Numbered from the stretch's first letter, positions 45,311 through 53,834 are shown. The stretch is DNA of 64,000 nt from Acidobacteriota bacterium (GCA_019347945.1 JAHWKK010000003.1:95059-159058), one strand, 5' to 3'. The notes: generated from the letters alone by a model not told the origin. A program made the numbers and translations.

Positions 45311-46450
45311 TCAGTTCTTCTTCGGCGACTTTGCCTTGATCGTTTCCGGCTCCTCGACCGGTGCCCGGCGGATCTGCTGGGAGATGTCGGGGCGGTCTTT
45401 CGGTTCGTCGAGCTTCAGCCCGATCGCCCGCCCGTTCGACCGGATCGACTTCTCGATTCCCTCGATGATCTGCACGTCGATCAATCCTTCGTATCCGGAA
45501 GGCTCGGGACGGCTCCCGTCGAGAACACAGCTCGAGAAGTGGAGGATCTCGGGGGCGAACTGATCGCGTTTCGCATAGGTCGTTTCCTTCGTACTCTTCC
45601 CCACAGTCAGTTCATGTCGCAGCTCGCCCGCGTAGGCGTAGGCCGGATCGAGGCGCAGATCCCCTTTCGTTCCGATGAGCCGATACGAGCCGGTGCTCGC
45701 CGCGCCGAAGCTGATCGTGAACGACGCGAGACGCGAGCGGGGGAAGCGGAGCGTCGCGGCGATCATTTCCGGTACCTCATCGAAGCGCGAATCATCCGCC
45801 GATTCCGCGATCGCGCTCACCTCGACCGGTTCGTCCCGAAAAAGATACCGCGCGGCATTGATGCAGTAGATGCCGATGTCGTTTGCCGGCCCGCCGCCGA
45901 GATCCCGCCTGAGACGGACGTCTCCCTCGCGAACGTTCATCGTGAACGCGGACGTGAAGATCTTCGATTCGCCGATCTTTCCGGAAGCGACGACCTCCGC
46001 CGCGCGCATGTTCGCGCGCTCGAAGTGGAGCCGGTAGGCAATCATGAGTCTGACGTCGTTCTTCTCCGCAGCTCGGATCATCGCCCGGCATTCCGAGGAG
46101 GTGACCGCCATCGGCTTCTCGCAGAGGACGTGGATGCCGGCATTCGCAGCGCGGACCGAGAACTCCCTGTGCATCGAGTTCGGCAGAGCGATGTAGACGG
46201 CGTCGATCTCCCCGCTCTCGAGCAGCGCGTCGTACTCGTCATACGAAGCGAGGTGGTCGACGCCGTACTTCCGGCCGAGCTTCCGGAGCTTGCGGGAGTC
46301 GCTCGAAACGAGCGCCGCGAGCGCCGAGTTTTTCTTCGCGTGCTCGAACGCCGGGAGCACCGCAACCTGTGCGATGTGCCCGAGACCGGCCACCGCGTAC
46401 CGTACCTTGCGCTTTGACGAGCTTGCAGTCATGAGCTCACTCTGAGGCAT
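45311..46450 (-). CDS. Gfo/Idh/MocA-family oxidoreductase
   Basis: This 379-residue NAD(P)-dependent oxidoreductase of the glucose-fructose oxidoreductase family has the Rossmann start VRYAVAGLGHIAQVAVLPAF, with ALPNSMHREFSVRAANAGIHVLCEKPMAVTSSE containing the catalytic E-K-P. The C-terminal domain has DLGGGPANDIGIYCINAARYLF. Sugar substrates are typical; the substrate here is unknown. No signal peptide. Start ATG 46450, or 46432 (MTASSS). Confidence 0.9.
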   Translation of the reverse strand: MPQSELMTASSSKRKVRYAVAGLGHIAQVAVLPAFEHAKKNSALAALVSSDSRKLRKLGRKYGVDHLASYDEYDALLESGEIDAVYIALPNSMHREFSVRAANAGIHVLCEKPMAVTSSECRAMIRAAEKNDVRLMIAYRLHFERANMRAAEVVASGKIGESKIFTSAFTMNVREGDVRLRRDLGGGPANDIGIYCINAARYLFRDEPVEVSAIAESADDSRFDEVPEMIAATLRFPRSRLASFTISFGAASTGSYRLIGTKGDLRLDPAYAYAGELRHELTVGKSTKETTYAKRDQFAPEILHFSSCVLDGSRPEPSGYEGLIDVQIIEGIEKSIRSNGRAIGLKLDEPKDRPDISQQIRRAPVEEPETIKAKSPKKN

Positions 46451-46477
46451 CTCCGTCTGCCATGCGCGTGCCGATCG

Positions 46478-47539
46478 TCAGAAGCCCCTGAATCCGACCA
46501 GCCCGTCGCCGAAACCGAGCAGCAGCTCTTCTTCGGCCGGGGTTCCGTCGGGCGCGAGGCCGGAGAGCCGGTATCGGAGTGTTGCGGTGGTCTCGTCCAC
46601 CCCGATCAGTGCCGCGGAAACCGTCGATGGGTCGAATCGACTCCGGATCGCGGCGATGACCTCGTCGGCGGTCGTGCGGGAGACGTCCTCGTCGTCCGCC
46701 GTCAGCGCTCGCTGCATCCGCTCGGTGTCGTTGGCGACGGCGGCAGCCAGAATCACACGAACGCGCGAATCGGCGCGCGCCGTGTAGTCGAGCACGGGGG
46801 AGTGGAGAAGCGTGAGGTCCCCGGTGATCAGAGTCGCGGAAAGGGTGGTTCCGCCGACGCCGTGAAGTGTCCAGTTCGACCGTCGGGGCTCTCCTCCGGC
46901 GTAGGAGATCCGCTCGATGTGGCCGAGGATGCGGCGGTGGGCGTCGATCGCGGGCCAGAGCGTCTCGGAGAGCCCCGGTACGTAGAGAGCGAGCTCGTCG
47001 ACCGCCGAGCGATCCATCGAATTGACGGCCCTCCCGAGCAGCCCGACGATCCGTTCCGCCTCCGAGTTGATCGGGACCGAGGCGCGTGGAAGCTGGATGC
47101 GGACTTCGGCACGGTTGCGATCCGTTTCCGCGCTCGAAAAGAAAACCGGCACCGACTGCCGCTGCTCGACGTTTCCGGCGGCCGCGTCGATCACGACACA
47201 TCCGAGGAATGCGGGTCCGGCGCCGCCGGCCAGGGTTGCTTCGAATTCTCCGTTCCAGCCGCTCGTGACAGTGATCGGATCGGTCGGGGAGGAACAGCCG
47301 GCATCCGCGCGCCGCAGCGTCACCCGTGATCCGGTAACGACGACGCCCCGGGCATCGGTGACGACTCCTTCGATGTGAGCGACGTTGGGAGGCCGTTCCG
47401 GAAGGAGCGGGTCGGTTGCGTCCCGATCCGCGGAGTGCATGCAGCCGGTCCCGATCAGAAGGCTGGCGGCGATGAAGTGGAGAGCGAGGGATCTGATCAC
47501 GAGGCGATGGAATGCATCTCCCGTGCTGACGGCGGTCAC
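46478..47539 (-). CDS. Putative lipoprotein with carboxypeptidase-regulatory-like N-domain
   Basis: This 353-residue exported protein has a lipoprotein signal (SLALHFIAASLLIGTGC, Cys33). Residues about 50-140 look like a carboxypeptidase-regulatory beta fold (IEGVVTDARGVVVTGSRVTLRRADAGC ... WNGEFEATL), common in secreted proteins of this lineage. The C-terminal half is helical with no named domain. The GTG start at 47539 overlaps the SUI1 stop as GTGA, so it is coupled to a translation factor gene, an unexpected pairing. Confidence 0.65.
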   Translation of the reverse strand: MTAVSTGDAFHRLVIRSLALHFIAASLLIGTGCMHSADRDATDPLLPERPPNVAHIEGVVTDARGVVVTGSRVTLRRADAGCSSPTDPITVTSGWNGEFEATLAGGAGPAFLGCVVIDAAAGNVEQRQSVPVFFSSAETDRNRAEVRIQLPRASVPINSEAERIVGLLGRAVNSMDRSAVDELALYVPGLSETLWPAIDAHRRILGHIERISYAGGEPRRSNWTLHGVGGTTLSATLITGDLTLLHSPVLDYTARADSRVRVILAAAVANDTERMQRALTADDEDVSRTTADEVIAAIRSRFDPSTVSAALIGVDETTATLRYRLSGLAPDGTPAEEELLLGFGDGLVGFRGF

Positions 47540-47868
47540 GCGACCCGGAAACCTTTCGAGCGGAGCGTCTCGCGGATTGATTCGACGTGATCTCCCTGGA
47601 TCTCGATCTCGCCCCCGGCCGCCTTTCCGCCGGCTCCGCAGCGCTTCTTGAGCTCCTTCGCGAGATTTTCGAGAGTGGCCGGCGTGAGCTCGAAGCCGCT
47701 GGCGACGGTGACCGTTTTACCGCGCCGCCGTTTGCGGTCGAGCGAGATGCGGATCGTCTGTTTCCCGGCGGGAACGTCGGTACCCTCGGGCATCTCTCCC
47801 GATTCGCGAAGCCGTCTCGCCTCGGCCGGATCGGTCGTGTAGATCAGTTTGGAGTTGCGACCGGACAC
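47536..47868 (-). CDS. SUI1/YciH-family translation initiation factor-like protein
   Basis: This 110-residue protein has the eIF1/SUI1 fold: IRISLDRKRRRGKTVTVASGFELTPATLENLAKELKKRCGAGGKAAGGEIEIQGDH. Bacterial YciH-like proteins bind the 30S and affect start-codon choice. The start is GTG, 6 nt after TAAAAT, so this factor may itself be made from a leaderless mRNA. It is divergent from the methyltransferase at 47936 (67-bp gap). Confidence 0.88.
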   Translation of the reverse strand: MSGRNSKLIYTTDPAEARRLRESGEMPEGTDVPAGKQTIRISLDRKRRRGKTVTVASGFELTPATLENLAKELKKRCGAGGKAAGGEIEIQGDHVESIRETLRSKGFRVA

Positions 47869-47874
47869 GGTCTG

Positions 47875-47880
47875 ATTTTA
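47875..47880 (-). promoter_or_regulatory. Putative leaderless -10 box of the SUI1 gene
   Basis: TAAAAT on the minus strand, 6 nt before GTG 47868. Confidence 0.55.
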
Positions 47881-47919
47881 ACTCGCGCTCAACTCCCGCC
47901 CCTCTCCTCTCACCCGGAC

Positions 47920-47925
47920 TACAAT
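47920..47925 (+). promoter_or_regulatory. Putative -10 box of the second UbiE-like gene
   Basis: TACAAT with a 10-nt spacer before ATG 47936. An ATG at 47924 overlaps the box itself, so the downstream ATG is preferred. It is back-to-back with the SUI1 promoter. Confidence 0.5.
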
Positions 47926-47935
47926 GGCGCCGACG

Positions 47936-48676
47936 ATGACGAAACCACCGATTGCGCCCCATCCCGATCTGGAGCGTTACTACGATTCTCCGGGGGAGCG
48001 CCCCGGATTCGTGCGGGAGATCTTCGACTCCACGGCCCGCTGGTACGACTTCTCGACGGGGATTCTCGCGCTCGGAACGGGCTCGTGGTACCGGTCGAAG
48101 GCGTTGCTTCGCGCGGGGCTCGAGCCGGGAATGCGGCTTCTCGACCTGGCGACCGGGACAGGTGCAGTCGCGGCCGCGGCGAGGGATGCGGCGGAGGGAC
48201 TCGAGATCATCGGCGCGGATCTCAGCGCGGGAATGCTGATGGAAGTGAAGCGGAAGCGGATCGTCGCGCCGGTGCAGGCGACCGGCGGAAGTCTGCCGTT
48301 CCGCGACGCGTCATTCGACATGGTGTCGGTGGGCTTCGCCATGCGGCATTTCTCCGATCTCCGGACGACCTTCGAAGAGATTCATCGAGTGCTTCGGCCC
48401 GGTGGCCGCGTTCTGATTCTGGAGGTGACTCCTCCAGAGGGCTGGATCGCGCGGAAGCTGCTTGAGATCCACATGAAGCGTGTGATTCCGCTGATTGCGA
48501 GGATCCGAAGCGGGGACGAGCGCGTGCGGAAGATGCTCGAATACTACTGGGACACGACGGAGCAGTGCGTTCCGCCGGAGACGATCGTCGGAGCGCTCCG
48601 GGATGCTGGATTCTCGGAAGCGAAGCGCCACCTCGAATTCTTTTTCAACAGCGAGTACACCGGCACCGCCGGCTGA
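47936..48676 (+). CDS. UbiE/COQ5-like methyltransferase
   Basis: This protein of about 246 residues is a SAM methyltransferase. FDSTARWYDFSTGILALGTGSWYRSKAL resembles the UbiE N-terminal helix, SAM motif LDLATGTGAVA is followed by GADLSAGML and GGSLPFRDASFDMVSVGFAMRHF. It is clearly paralogous to menG at 7.2 kb but divergent; its substrate may be another quinone or lipid. I chose ATG 47936 because it follows the -10 box at a workable distance. Confidence 0.85.
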   Translation: MTKPPIAPHPDLERYYDSPGERPGFVREIFDSTARWYDFSTGILALGTGSWYRSKALLRAGLEPGMRLLDLATGTGAVAAAARDAAEGLEIIGADLSAGMLMEVKRKRIVAPVQATGGSLPFRDASFDMVSVGFAMRHFSDLRTTFEEIHRVLRPGGRVLILEVTPPEGWIARKLLEIHMKRVIPLIARIRSGDERVRKMLEYYWDTTEQCVPPETIVGALRDAGFSEAKRHLEFFFNSEYTGTAG

Positions 48677-48856
48677 TCGTTGCCGGTTGCCCGCCGACGT
48701 AGCGCGGGCTTTGGCCAAGGTAGCGCCGGTTTCCAACCGGCGACGTAACGCGCATGTCGGGTGATCGTTCCCCTCCGGCCCCACCAGTCACCATTCAGTA
48801 TCGAATTTCCACGGCAACACCTTCCCGGGCCTACGATCCTCGCGGAGGTTTCGAAA

Positions 48857-49439
48857 ATGATAGGGAACGGTTCGCTTCTCTTCCTTCTCGCTCTCTCGCT
48901 CGCAACTCTGGGATGTTCACACGGCACCACCGCCCCGCACGCCGCCGCGGGTGGTGCGCATCATTCATCCTACGCCTCGGAGGCCTACGATCCGGAGTCG
49001 GGGCTTTCGACCGCTGAGATCGAGGAGCTTCGCATCGGAGCGGGGATGGGCCTCGCGCGGCCGGCGGAGCTCAACAGTTATCCCGGACCGCTTCATGTGA
49101 TCGACATGAGCGACGAGCTCGCACTGACCGACGAGCAGGAGGCGCGAACCAGCCGCCTGTTCGACTCGATGCGGGCGACGGCGCTCGATCTCGGGCGGCA
49201 GATCATCGAGCAGGAGACGATGCTCGCCCGACGCTTCCGGCACGGCCACATCGACGATGCGACGCTTGAACAGCTCACGAGCGGGATCGCGAAGCTGAGG
49301 GGAGAGCTGCGCCGCTCATCTCAAAGCACATCTCCGGATGAAGGAGATCCTGACGCCGGAGCAGATTCGAAAGTACGACGAGCTGAGAGGCTACGGAAGC
49401 TCCGCGCATCAGACTCACGAGCACTCGCCGCAATCGTAG
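48857..49439 (+). pseudogene. Spy/CpxP-like lipoprotein gene with a 1-nt frameshift
   Basis: The start ATG 48857 has GCGGAGG upstream, a signal peptide and the lipobox T-L-G-C. The mature protein has a helical metal-sensor/chaperone-like layout (LHVIDMSDELALTDEQEARTSRL ... LARRFRHGHIDDATLEQL). At the G4 run 49299-49302 the frame breaks. Removing one G restores reading through HLKAHLRMKEILTPEQIRKY and DELRGYG to a stop at 49437-49439, with the LTPEQ motif and a His-rich end typical of heavy-metal-resistance proteins. Uncorrected, the frame runs on to 49618 into non-homologous sequence. A sequencing error or recent inactivation are both possible. Confidence 0.78.
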
Positions 49440-49618
49440 ACCGCGGGCGGGCGAAACCATTGAATCCGCGGGGTCCATCCCAATCCACTTACGGTCGGTG
49501 CAGAAGGTTGAAATCACGACTGAAGAGGCCCGGCGTTTCCACCCGACACGGCGGAATAGTGTCCGGGAGGACCTCGTTGTCAAAAGTCCCGGGCGTGGAG
49601 AAATGCGCACGGCAGTGA

Positions 49619-49696
<78 letters not shown>

Positions 49697-49708
49697 ATCA
49701 ATTCTTCA

Positions 49709-49744
49709 GGCCGCCGAGATGAAAATCTCGGCGGCCTTTTTCTT
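49709..49744 (+). terminator. Rho-independent terminator after tRNA-fMet
   Basis: A perfect 12-bp stem (49709-49720 with 49725-49736, loop GAAA) is followed by TTTTTCTTT. It lies 13 nt after the tRNA 3' end. Confidence 0.95.
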
Positions 49745-49769
49745 TGTCCGCTGAAAAGGAGCTGATGCG

Positions 49770-50060
49770 ATGATCGAACATGAGCTCGTCGACGCCGTCG
49801 AATCGCTGACGATCGATCCCGCGGCTTTCGATCACGAGACCCATATCCGTTTTGCCTGGACGCTGCTCCGCGATGACCCCGACGGAGCCCGCGAGCGGAT
49901 CAGCATCGGGATCCGGCGCCTCGCCGCGCACGCCGACGCCCCGAAGAAGTACGACGAGGCGCTGACCCTGAACTGGATCTCGCGGATCTCCGAGCACCTC
50001 CGGCCAGACGAGGACTGGTCGAGCTTCCGACGTCGAGCCGAAGACCTCTTCGCCAAGTAA
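49770..50060 (+). CDS. Small conserved-type protein of unknown function
   Basis: This 96-residue soluble helical protein contains F-D-H-E-T-H-I-R-F-A-W, R-I-S-I-G-I-R-R-L-A-A-H and K-K-Y-D-E-A-L-T-L-N-W-I. The pattern H.THIR.AW...A..RI..GI..L.....KY.E.LT..W matches a small family I know only as hypothetical. AAAGGAG before ATG 49770 fixes the start. It stands alone between the terminator and the operator-flanked HTH gene. Confidence 0.7.
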   Translation: MIEHELVDAVESLTIDPAAFDHETHIRFAWTLLRDDPDGARERISIGIRRLAAHADAPKKYDEALTLNWISRISEHLRPDEDWSSFRRRAEDLFAK

Positions 50061-50190
50061 CTCGTTGTTGTCACCTCGCAAGAAAGATCGTTCTCAAAGG
50101 AAACATCCGCAATCAGATCGATGGCGATCTGGTTCACCAGGCGGAGGTTGCCGCGGATGCGGGAGAGGAAAGCCGGCTCTGCTTGTGAGC

Positions 50191-50226
50191 TGCCCAGTTC
50201 GGGCATTAGAATGCCCAATATGGGCA
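50191..50226 (+). promoter_or_regulatory. Tandem palindromic operators flanking a -10 box
   Basis: Two 15-bp palindromes, TGCCCAGTTCGGGCA (50191-50205, one mismatch) and TGCCCAATATGGGCA (50212-50226, perfect), lie 21 bp centre to centre and bracket the -10 box TAGAAT (50207-50212). The second includes ATG 50220. This is the typical layout of autorepression by the encoded wHTH (inference). Confidence 0.7.
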
Positions 50227-50462
50227 CTCAGCGAAGAACCCGGAGAGGGATGGCTGGGCTGGGAAATGCGCTGTTCACCCGGACCCAGCAGCGCGTTCTG
50301 TCGCTCCTTTTCGGACAGCCCGACAGAGCCTTCCTTCAGAAAGAGGTGATCGACCTGGGCGAAGCGGGATCGGGCGCCGTCCGCAGGGAGCTCGACCGAC
50401 TCGTCGCGAGCGGCCTTGTCACCATGGAGCGCGTCGGTGCGCAGAACCAGGTGAATCCTTAG
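50220..50462 (+). pseudogene. Truncated winged-helix regulator
   Basis: About 80 residues remain: a basic start, then NALFTRTQQRVLSLLFGQPD, then FLQKEVIDL, and SGAVRRELDRLVASGLVTMERV, a wHTH found in regulators that continue with a nucleotidyltransferase-like or other C-terminal domain. The frame ends abruptly at NQVNP after the wing, where family members continue, and is followed at once by a piece of an unrelated gene. ATG 50220 follows TAGAAT by 7 nt. DNA binding may persist although the rest is lost. Confidence 0.65.
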
Positions 50463-50463
50463 A

Positions 50464-50764
50464 GCTCGGACCGATTCCCGAAAACTCGCAGGCAGTGGCC
50501 TCGGCGCTCGGAGATGCCGCGATCGTCGTGTGGGAACAGGAGGGAGACCTGGTTGGTCGGTTGATCGAACAGAGCGGTTCGCCGGGCCCGGTGACGGCAC
50601 TGGCGAGCTCGCCTCTTCCCGAAACGTCTCCCCAGCTCGTCGTGGTGGAGGGAACCACTTATCTCCTTTACGAGAGGATCGATGAAGAGGCAGGCGGTGT
50701 TCCCAGGATCTTCATGCGGTCGCTGTTCCTGAACGATCGAAGGCCGGCAGTCCGCCGGCGGTGA
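50464..50764 (+). pseudogene. 3' remnant of a secreted repeat (beta-propeller-like) protein
   Basis: About 100 codons with no start of their own. AAIVVWEQEGDLVGRLIEQSG and TTYLLYERIDEEAGGVPRIFMRSLF resemble the last blades of large secreted proteins with repeated xxxVVWE / YLLVYE units, which often end in GGVPRIFLR. The 5' part is absent, and the piece abuts the truncated wHTH, indicating a deletion junction near 50463. Confidence 0.5.
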
Positions 50765-51013
50765 ACGGCGCCGCCGGTTTTCAAGCGTGAGCGCTTCCTG
50801 GCGCCCACGCCTCGACCTCCGGCCGGATCTCAGTCAGAGCTGCCATAACCTTTCGACCGAGGGGGACTCCGCCGCCGGCCACCGCGCTCTCGAACGAGAT
50901 CATCGGCTACCTGACGGGAGCCGAGACCGCCTGCGAGTGAGTCGTAGCCGCGAATCTCCACCAGACTGACCGGGGGTGAACTGCCAGAGCCGGAGATGAT
51001 CGGAGAGGCGGAT

Positions 51014-51019
51014 TAGAAT
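51014..51019 (+). promoter_or_regulatory. Putative leaderless -10 box
   Basis: TAGAAT with a 6-nt spacer before ATG 51026. Confidence 0.55.
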
Positions 51020-51025
51020 CGCCGG

Positions 51026-51874
51026 ATGCGGACGGTGATCGGAAGGCTGGGTGAGCTGTTCATCTACACGCTGATCTTCATCTTCGGGCGGCGTCATCGG
51101 CGGGATCAGGTCGAATGGCTCGTCGGTCCGATGGGGGAGGAACAGATCGGTGACCGGCCATACGAGAAGATCGCGAGGGACGAAAATCTGACGCTCGAGC
51201 GCGCGGCCCGGCGAGGGGGGCTGATTCCGGACCTGGAGACGCTTCGGAGCAAAAGCTTCGATCCGGATCAGGTCGATTGGCGAATCCGCGATTTTTACGA
51301 GAACACCGCTTCGTACCAGCTCGACACCTGGGCAACGACGCACTTTCCCGCTCGCATCGCGCTCTGGCTGCTCGTGACGACGATCAGCGCGCGGGTCGAT
51401 CAGCTCAACTTCCCGCTCGATGGACTCGACACCGCACGCGGGATGACGAGCGAGATCATCCTCCTGCGGGACGAAAAGGGAAAGGTGCGGTATACGGGAT
51501 GGTACCGGCGACTCGTTCGGCTCGATCGCGCGATCTACACCGGCTTCTACATGATCCAGCCGATCCCCGCAGGGGACCAGCCCTGCGTCAAAGTCGTCTT
51601 TCCGATGCCGCGAGGCAACGCCACGGTCCTGCTGCGGCCGGAGAATGAGGGTGCGGAGCTCAGGCTGATCTCGGCTGGCAGCTACTTCGGTGATGCGGGC
51701 TTCTATCGGGTGCAGCAGGCGGGGGACCGGCTTCGGATCTGGCGGGTTCCGACACTCCGTGAGCGATTCCATCTGTATATCGATTCCGAGGATCTGGTCC
51801 GTTGCGACCACACGGTGCGCTTTCTCGGGATGCCAGTGCTGACGCTGCACTATCGGATCCGTCCGGGTGCATGA
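51026..51874 (+). CDS. Hypothetical protein
   Basis: This 282-residue protein has one possible N-terminal membrane helix (LGELFIYTLIFIFG), then a soluble region with D-T-W-A-T-T-H-F-P and repeated Arg/Tyr-rich strands (GKVRYTGWYRRLVRLDRAIYTGFYMIQPI; RVPTLRERFHLYIDSEDLVRCDH). I do not recognise a domain. The ATG is supported by the -10 box 6 nt upstream. It is isolated between two decayed/repeat zones. Confidence 0.7.
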   Translation: MRTVIGRLGELFIYTLIFIFGRRHRRDQVEWLVGPMGEEQIGDRPYEKIARDENLTLERAARRGGLIPDLETLRSKSFDPDQVDWRIRDFYENTASYQLDTWATTHFPARIALWLLVTTISARVDQLNFPLDGLDTARGMTSEIILLRDEKGKVRYTGWYRRLVRLDRAIYTGFYMIQPIPAGDQPCVKVVFPMPRGNATVLLRPENEGAELRLISAGSYFGDAGFYRVQQAGDRLRIWRVPTLRERFHLYIDSEDLVRCDHTVRFLGMPVLTLHYRIRPGA

Positions 51875-51894
51875 TTCTTCGCGGACATGCTTGC

Positions 51895-51974
51895 GGGGGC
51901 TGGAGCCCCGCCCCCCTCTTGTCGAATGGGGGTCGGCTCTCCAGAGCCGACTCTCGGGGGGCTCCAGCCCCCCG
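51895..51974. repeat. Palindrome within an inverted repeat
   Basis: The outer arm GGGGGCTGGAGCCCC (from 51895) is matched by its reverse complement near 51958-51972. The centre holds an 18-bp perfect palindrome TCGGCTCTCCAGAGCCGA (51933-51950). It follows the hypothetical gene and faces a convergent gene, so it could terminate both. Confidence 0.8.
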
Positions 51975-52019
51975 AAAGGCCAGTGGACGAAAACTGGTGG
52001 CGACCGGGATCGACCGCGT

Positions 52020-52682
52020 CTATTCGCGGGCGCGAACGACGATCATCAGCGCGCGACCGGCATCCGGCTGGCGTGCGGCACCGAGCACTACCGTCTGGCC
52101 GACCCGCAGATTGAGCGAGGTCTCGAGCAGCGTCCGCCCCTCCGCGTCGCCATCGACACGGTCGAGCCGGAACTGTTCGATCCGGAGGCTTCCGGAAACC
52201 GGATCGTACTCGCCGAAGTCGAATGCCGCACGATGCCCGTCGAAGGTCAGCACCGATGAGTCACCCTCACGTCCGGTCACCGTCGACCCGCCGATCCTCC
52301 GGAAACTGTTGAACCGGAGGACGCCCGACAGCTTTTCGCTCAACTCGCGAAGCTCGCGCGGAACCGCCTGCGGAGAAGTTTCACGACCTGCCGAAACGAG
52401 AACGAGCTCGATCGAGTAGAGCCGCGGAGGCGCGTCAAACTCTTCGATGACGGCCGCGATCCGCTCGAGGACGTCCTTCCGGTCGGTGATCACCAGCGAC
52501 TCTTTGCCCGGCTGAATAGAGAACGATCCCTCCGCAGTCATCAGCGATTTCACGACAGCCGCCGCAGCCTCGGGACTCTTGTGCTTCAGGGTGAAAGATC
52601 GAGCCGAGATCGATTCCTGCGCGGCGCCGGTCCAGGCCAGCGTCAAAAGGATGAGTGTCGTCGTGAGGGTCAGTTTCTTCAT
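52020..52682 (-). CDS. Exported secretin N-domain-like protein
   Basis: This 220-residue protein has a signal peptide (MKKLTLTTTLILLTLAWTGAA). Residues about 25-85 match a secretin N0/N1-type short domain (FTLKHKSPEAAAAVVKSLMTAEGSFSIQPGKESLVITDRKDVLERIAAVIEEFDAPPR). The rest is beta-rich with V-I-V-V-R-A-R-E at the end. There is no outer-membrane pore domain. It lies one nt after the anti-sigma gene in the same direction, so it is a likely output or sensor of that sigma system. Confidence 0.72.
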   Translation of the reverse strand: MKKLTLTTTLILLTLAWTGAAQESISARSFTLKHKSPEAAAAVVKSLMTAEGSFSIQPGKESLVITDRKDVLERIAAVIEEFDAPPRLYSIELVLVSAGRETSPQAVPRELRELSEKLSGVLRFNSFRRIGGSTVTGREGDSSVLTFDGHRAAFDFGEYDPVSGSLRIEQFRLDRVDGDAEGRTLLETSLNLRVGQTVVLGAARQPDAGRALMIVVRARE

Positions 52683-52683
52683 G

Positions 52684-53208
52684 TCAAAGGTCCTGCGGAA
52701 GTGTCTCGTCGAAAATCATGACGATTCTGATGTCATCGGTCGTTTCCGCCGGGAGCTCGACGATCATCGCGTTGTTGTTCGAATACCCCTCGACGACGGG
52801 GAGCGTGGAAGAAAAAGTCTCGGCGTTTGCCGGTGCCGTCGCATCCGCCGGGATTGATGCTTCGAGCGGAGCCGTCGCCACCACGTTACGGTCCTGAATG
52901 AACAGGCCGCCGGCGATCGCGGCGAGAATTGCGGCGACCATCGCGAGCCCGACCCATCGGGGAGTCTCGGCCGGTTCCTCGACCGTCTTTTCCGTCTCCC
53001 GCAGCCGGATCTCACCGACGACGTCCGCGACGAACTCGTCGAACTCGCTTTTCGGGACTGCAGGAGTCTTCTCGATTGTCCGGAAGAGGTTGATGCTGTC
53101 GGTCGCGATCGCGGCCGCCGCGCAATCGGCACAAGACCGCGCGTGGGCGCGCCCACCGGAGGTCGTCATCGCGGTGTCGATGCCGGCGAGAAAGTCGGTG
53201 CAGTTCAT
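52684..53208 (-). CDS. Zinc-binding anti-sigma factor (ZAS type)
   Basis: This 174-residue single-span protein has the ZAS motif H-A-R-S-C-A-D-C (HxxxCxxC) at residues about 21-28, a helical linker, a transmembrane segment (VGLAMVAAILAAIAGGLFI) and an extracytoplasmic tail. Such proteins hold a sigma factor until a signal arrives. The ATG overlaps the sigma stop by 4 nt (53205-53208), which sets the partner. Confidence 0.8.
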   Translation of the reverse strand: MNCTDFLAGIDTAMTTSGGRAHARSCADCAAAAIATDSINLFRTIEKTPAVPKSEFDEFVADVVGEIRLRETEKTVEEPAETPRWVGLAMVAAILAAIAGGLFIQDRNVVATAPLEASIPADATAPANAETFSSTLPVVEGYSNNNAMIVELPAETTDDIRIVMIFDETLPQDL

Positions 53209-53834
53209 GAGCGTCCTCCTTCGCGCGCGTACTCCGGATACTTCGTGGCGAGCTCCCTCTGGAGCGTCTTCCGGGCGTTGAAGAGATGGTTGCGCACGGT
53301 CGACTCGCGACAACCGAGGATCTCGGCGACCTCGGGGGAGGTCATCTGCTCGATCTCGCGCATGACGAACACCTGCTTCTGGAGCGGTGTGAGGGCTTTG
53401 GAGCATTCGGCGAAGATCGAGTCGACCTCTGCGTGCTGGAGGTTGACCGTCTGGCTGGGGCGGGAGGAGTCGCGGACGAGCCGGAGCGGCGAGTTGACCG
53501 CGTTGTCGCGGGTCTGGCGGCTGCGGAGGAAGTCGATCGTGACGTTGCTGACGACCCGGTAGAGCCAGGTGTCGAACTGCCATGAGGAATCGTAGGTGTC
53601 GAGCTTCTCCCAGAGCCGGATGAAGACGAGCTGGGCGATGTCGCGGGCTTCCTCCCGGTCGGCGATCATTCTGCGGCAATGCGCGAGGACCCGGGGGCTT
53701 TTCAGGCGTACGAGGTCTTCGAAGGCGGCGGAGTCACCGGCAACGGCCCGCTCGACGAGCTTCCGGTCATCGACTTCGCCCGCATCCGGACTTTCGTACT
53801 CGTTCATCGTGAATTTGTAGACTGTCGCCCCCAT
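53205..53834 (-). CDS. ECF sigma factor, cognate to the ZAS anti-sigma
   Basis: This 209-residue sigma-70 family protein has region 2 (FEDLVRLKSPRVLAHCRRMIADREEARDIAQLVFIRLWEKL; YDSSWQFDTWLYRVVSNVTIDFLR) and region 4 (LTPLQKQVFVMREIEQMTSPEVAEILGCRESTVRNHLFNARKTLQ). It overlaps the anti-sigma gene. Starts at 53834 or 53807 (MNEYESP) are equally supported: both have a weak -10-like box about 6 nt upstream. Confidence 0.9.
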   Translation of the reverse strand: MGATVYKFTMNEYESPDAGEVDDRKLVERAVAGDSAAFEDLVRLKSPRVLAHCRRMIADREEARDIAQLVFIRLWEKLDTYDSSWQFDTWLYRVVSNVTIDFLRSRQTRDNAVNSPLRLVRDSSRPSQTVNLQHAEVDSIFAECSKALTPLQKQVFVMREIEQMTSPEVAEILGCRESTVRNHLFNARKTLQRELATKYPEYAREGGRS

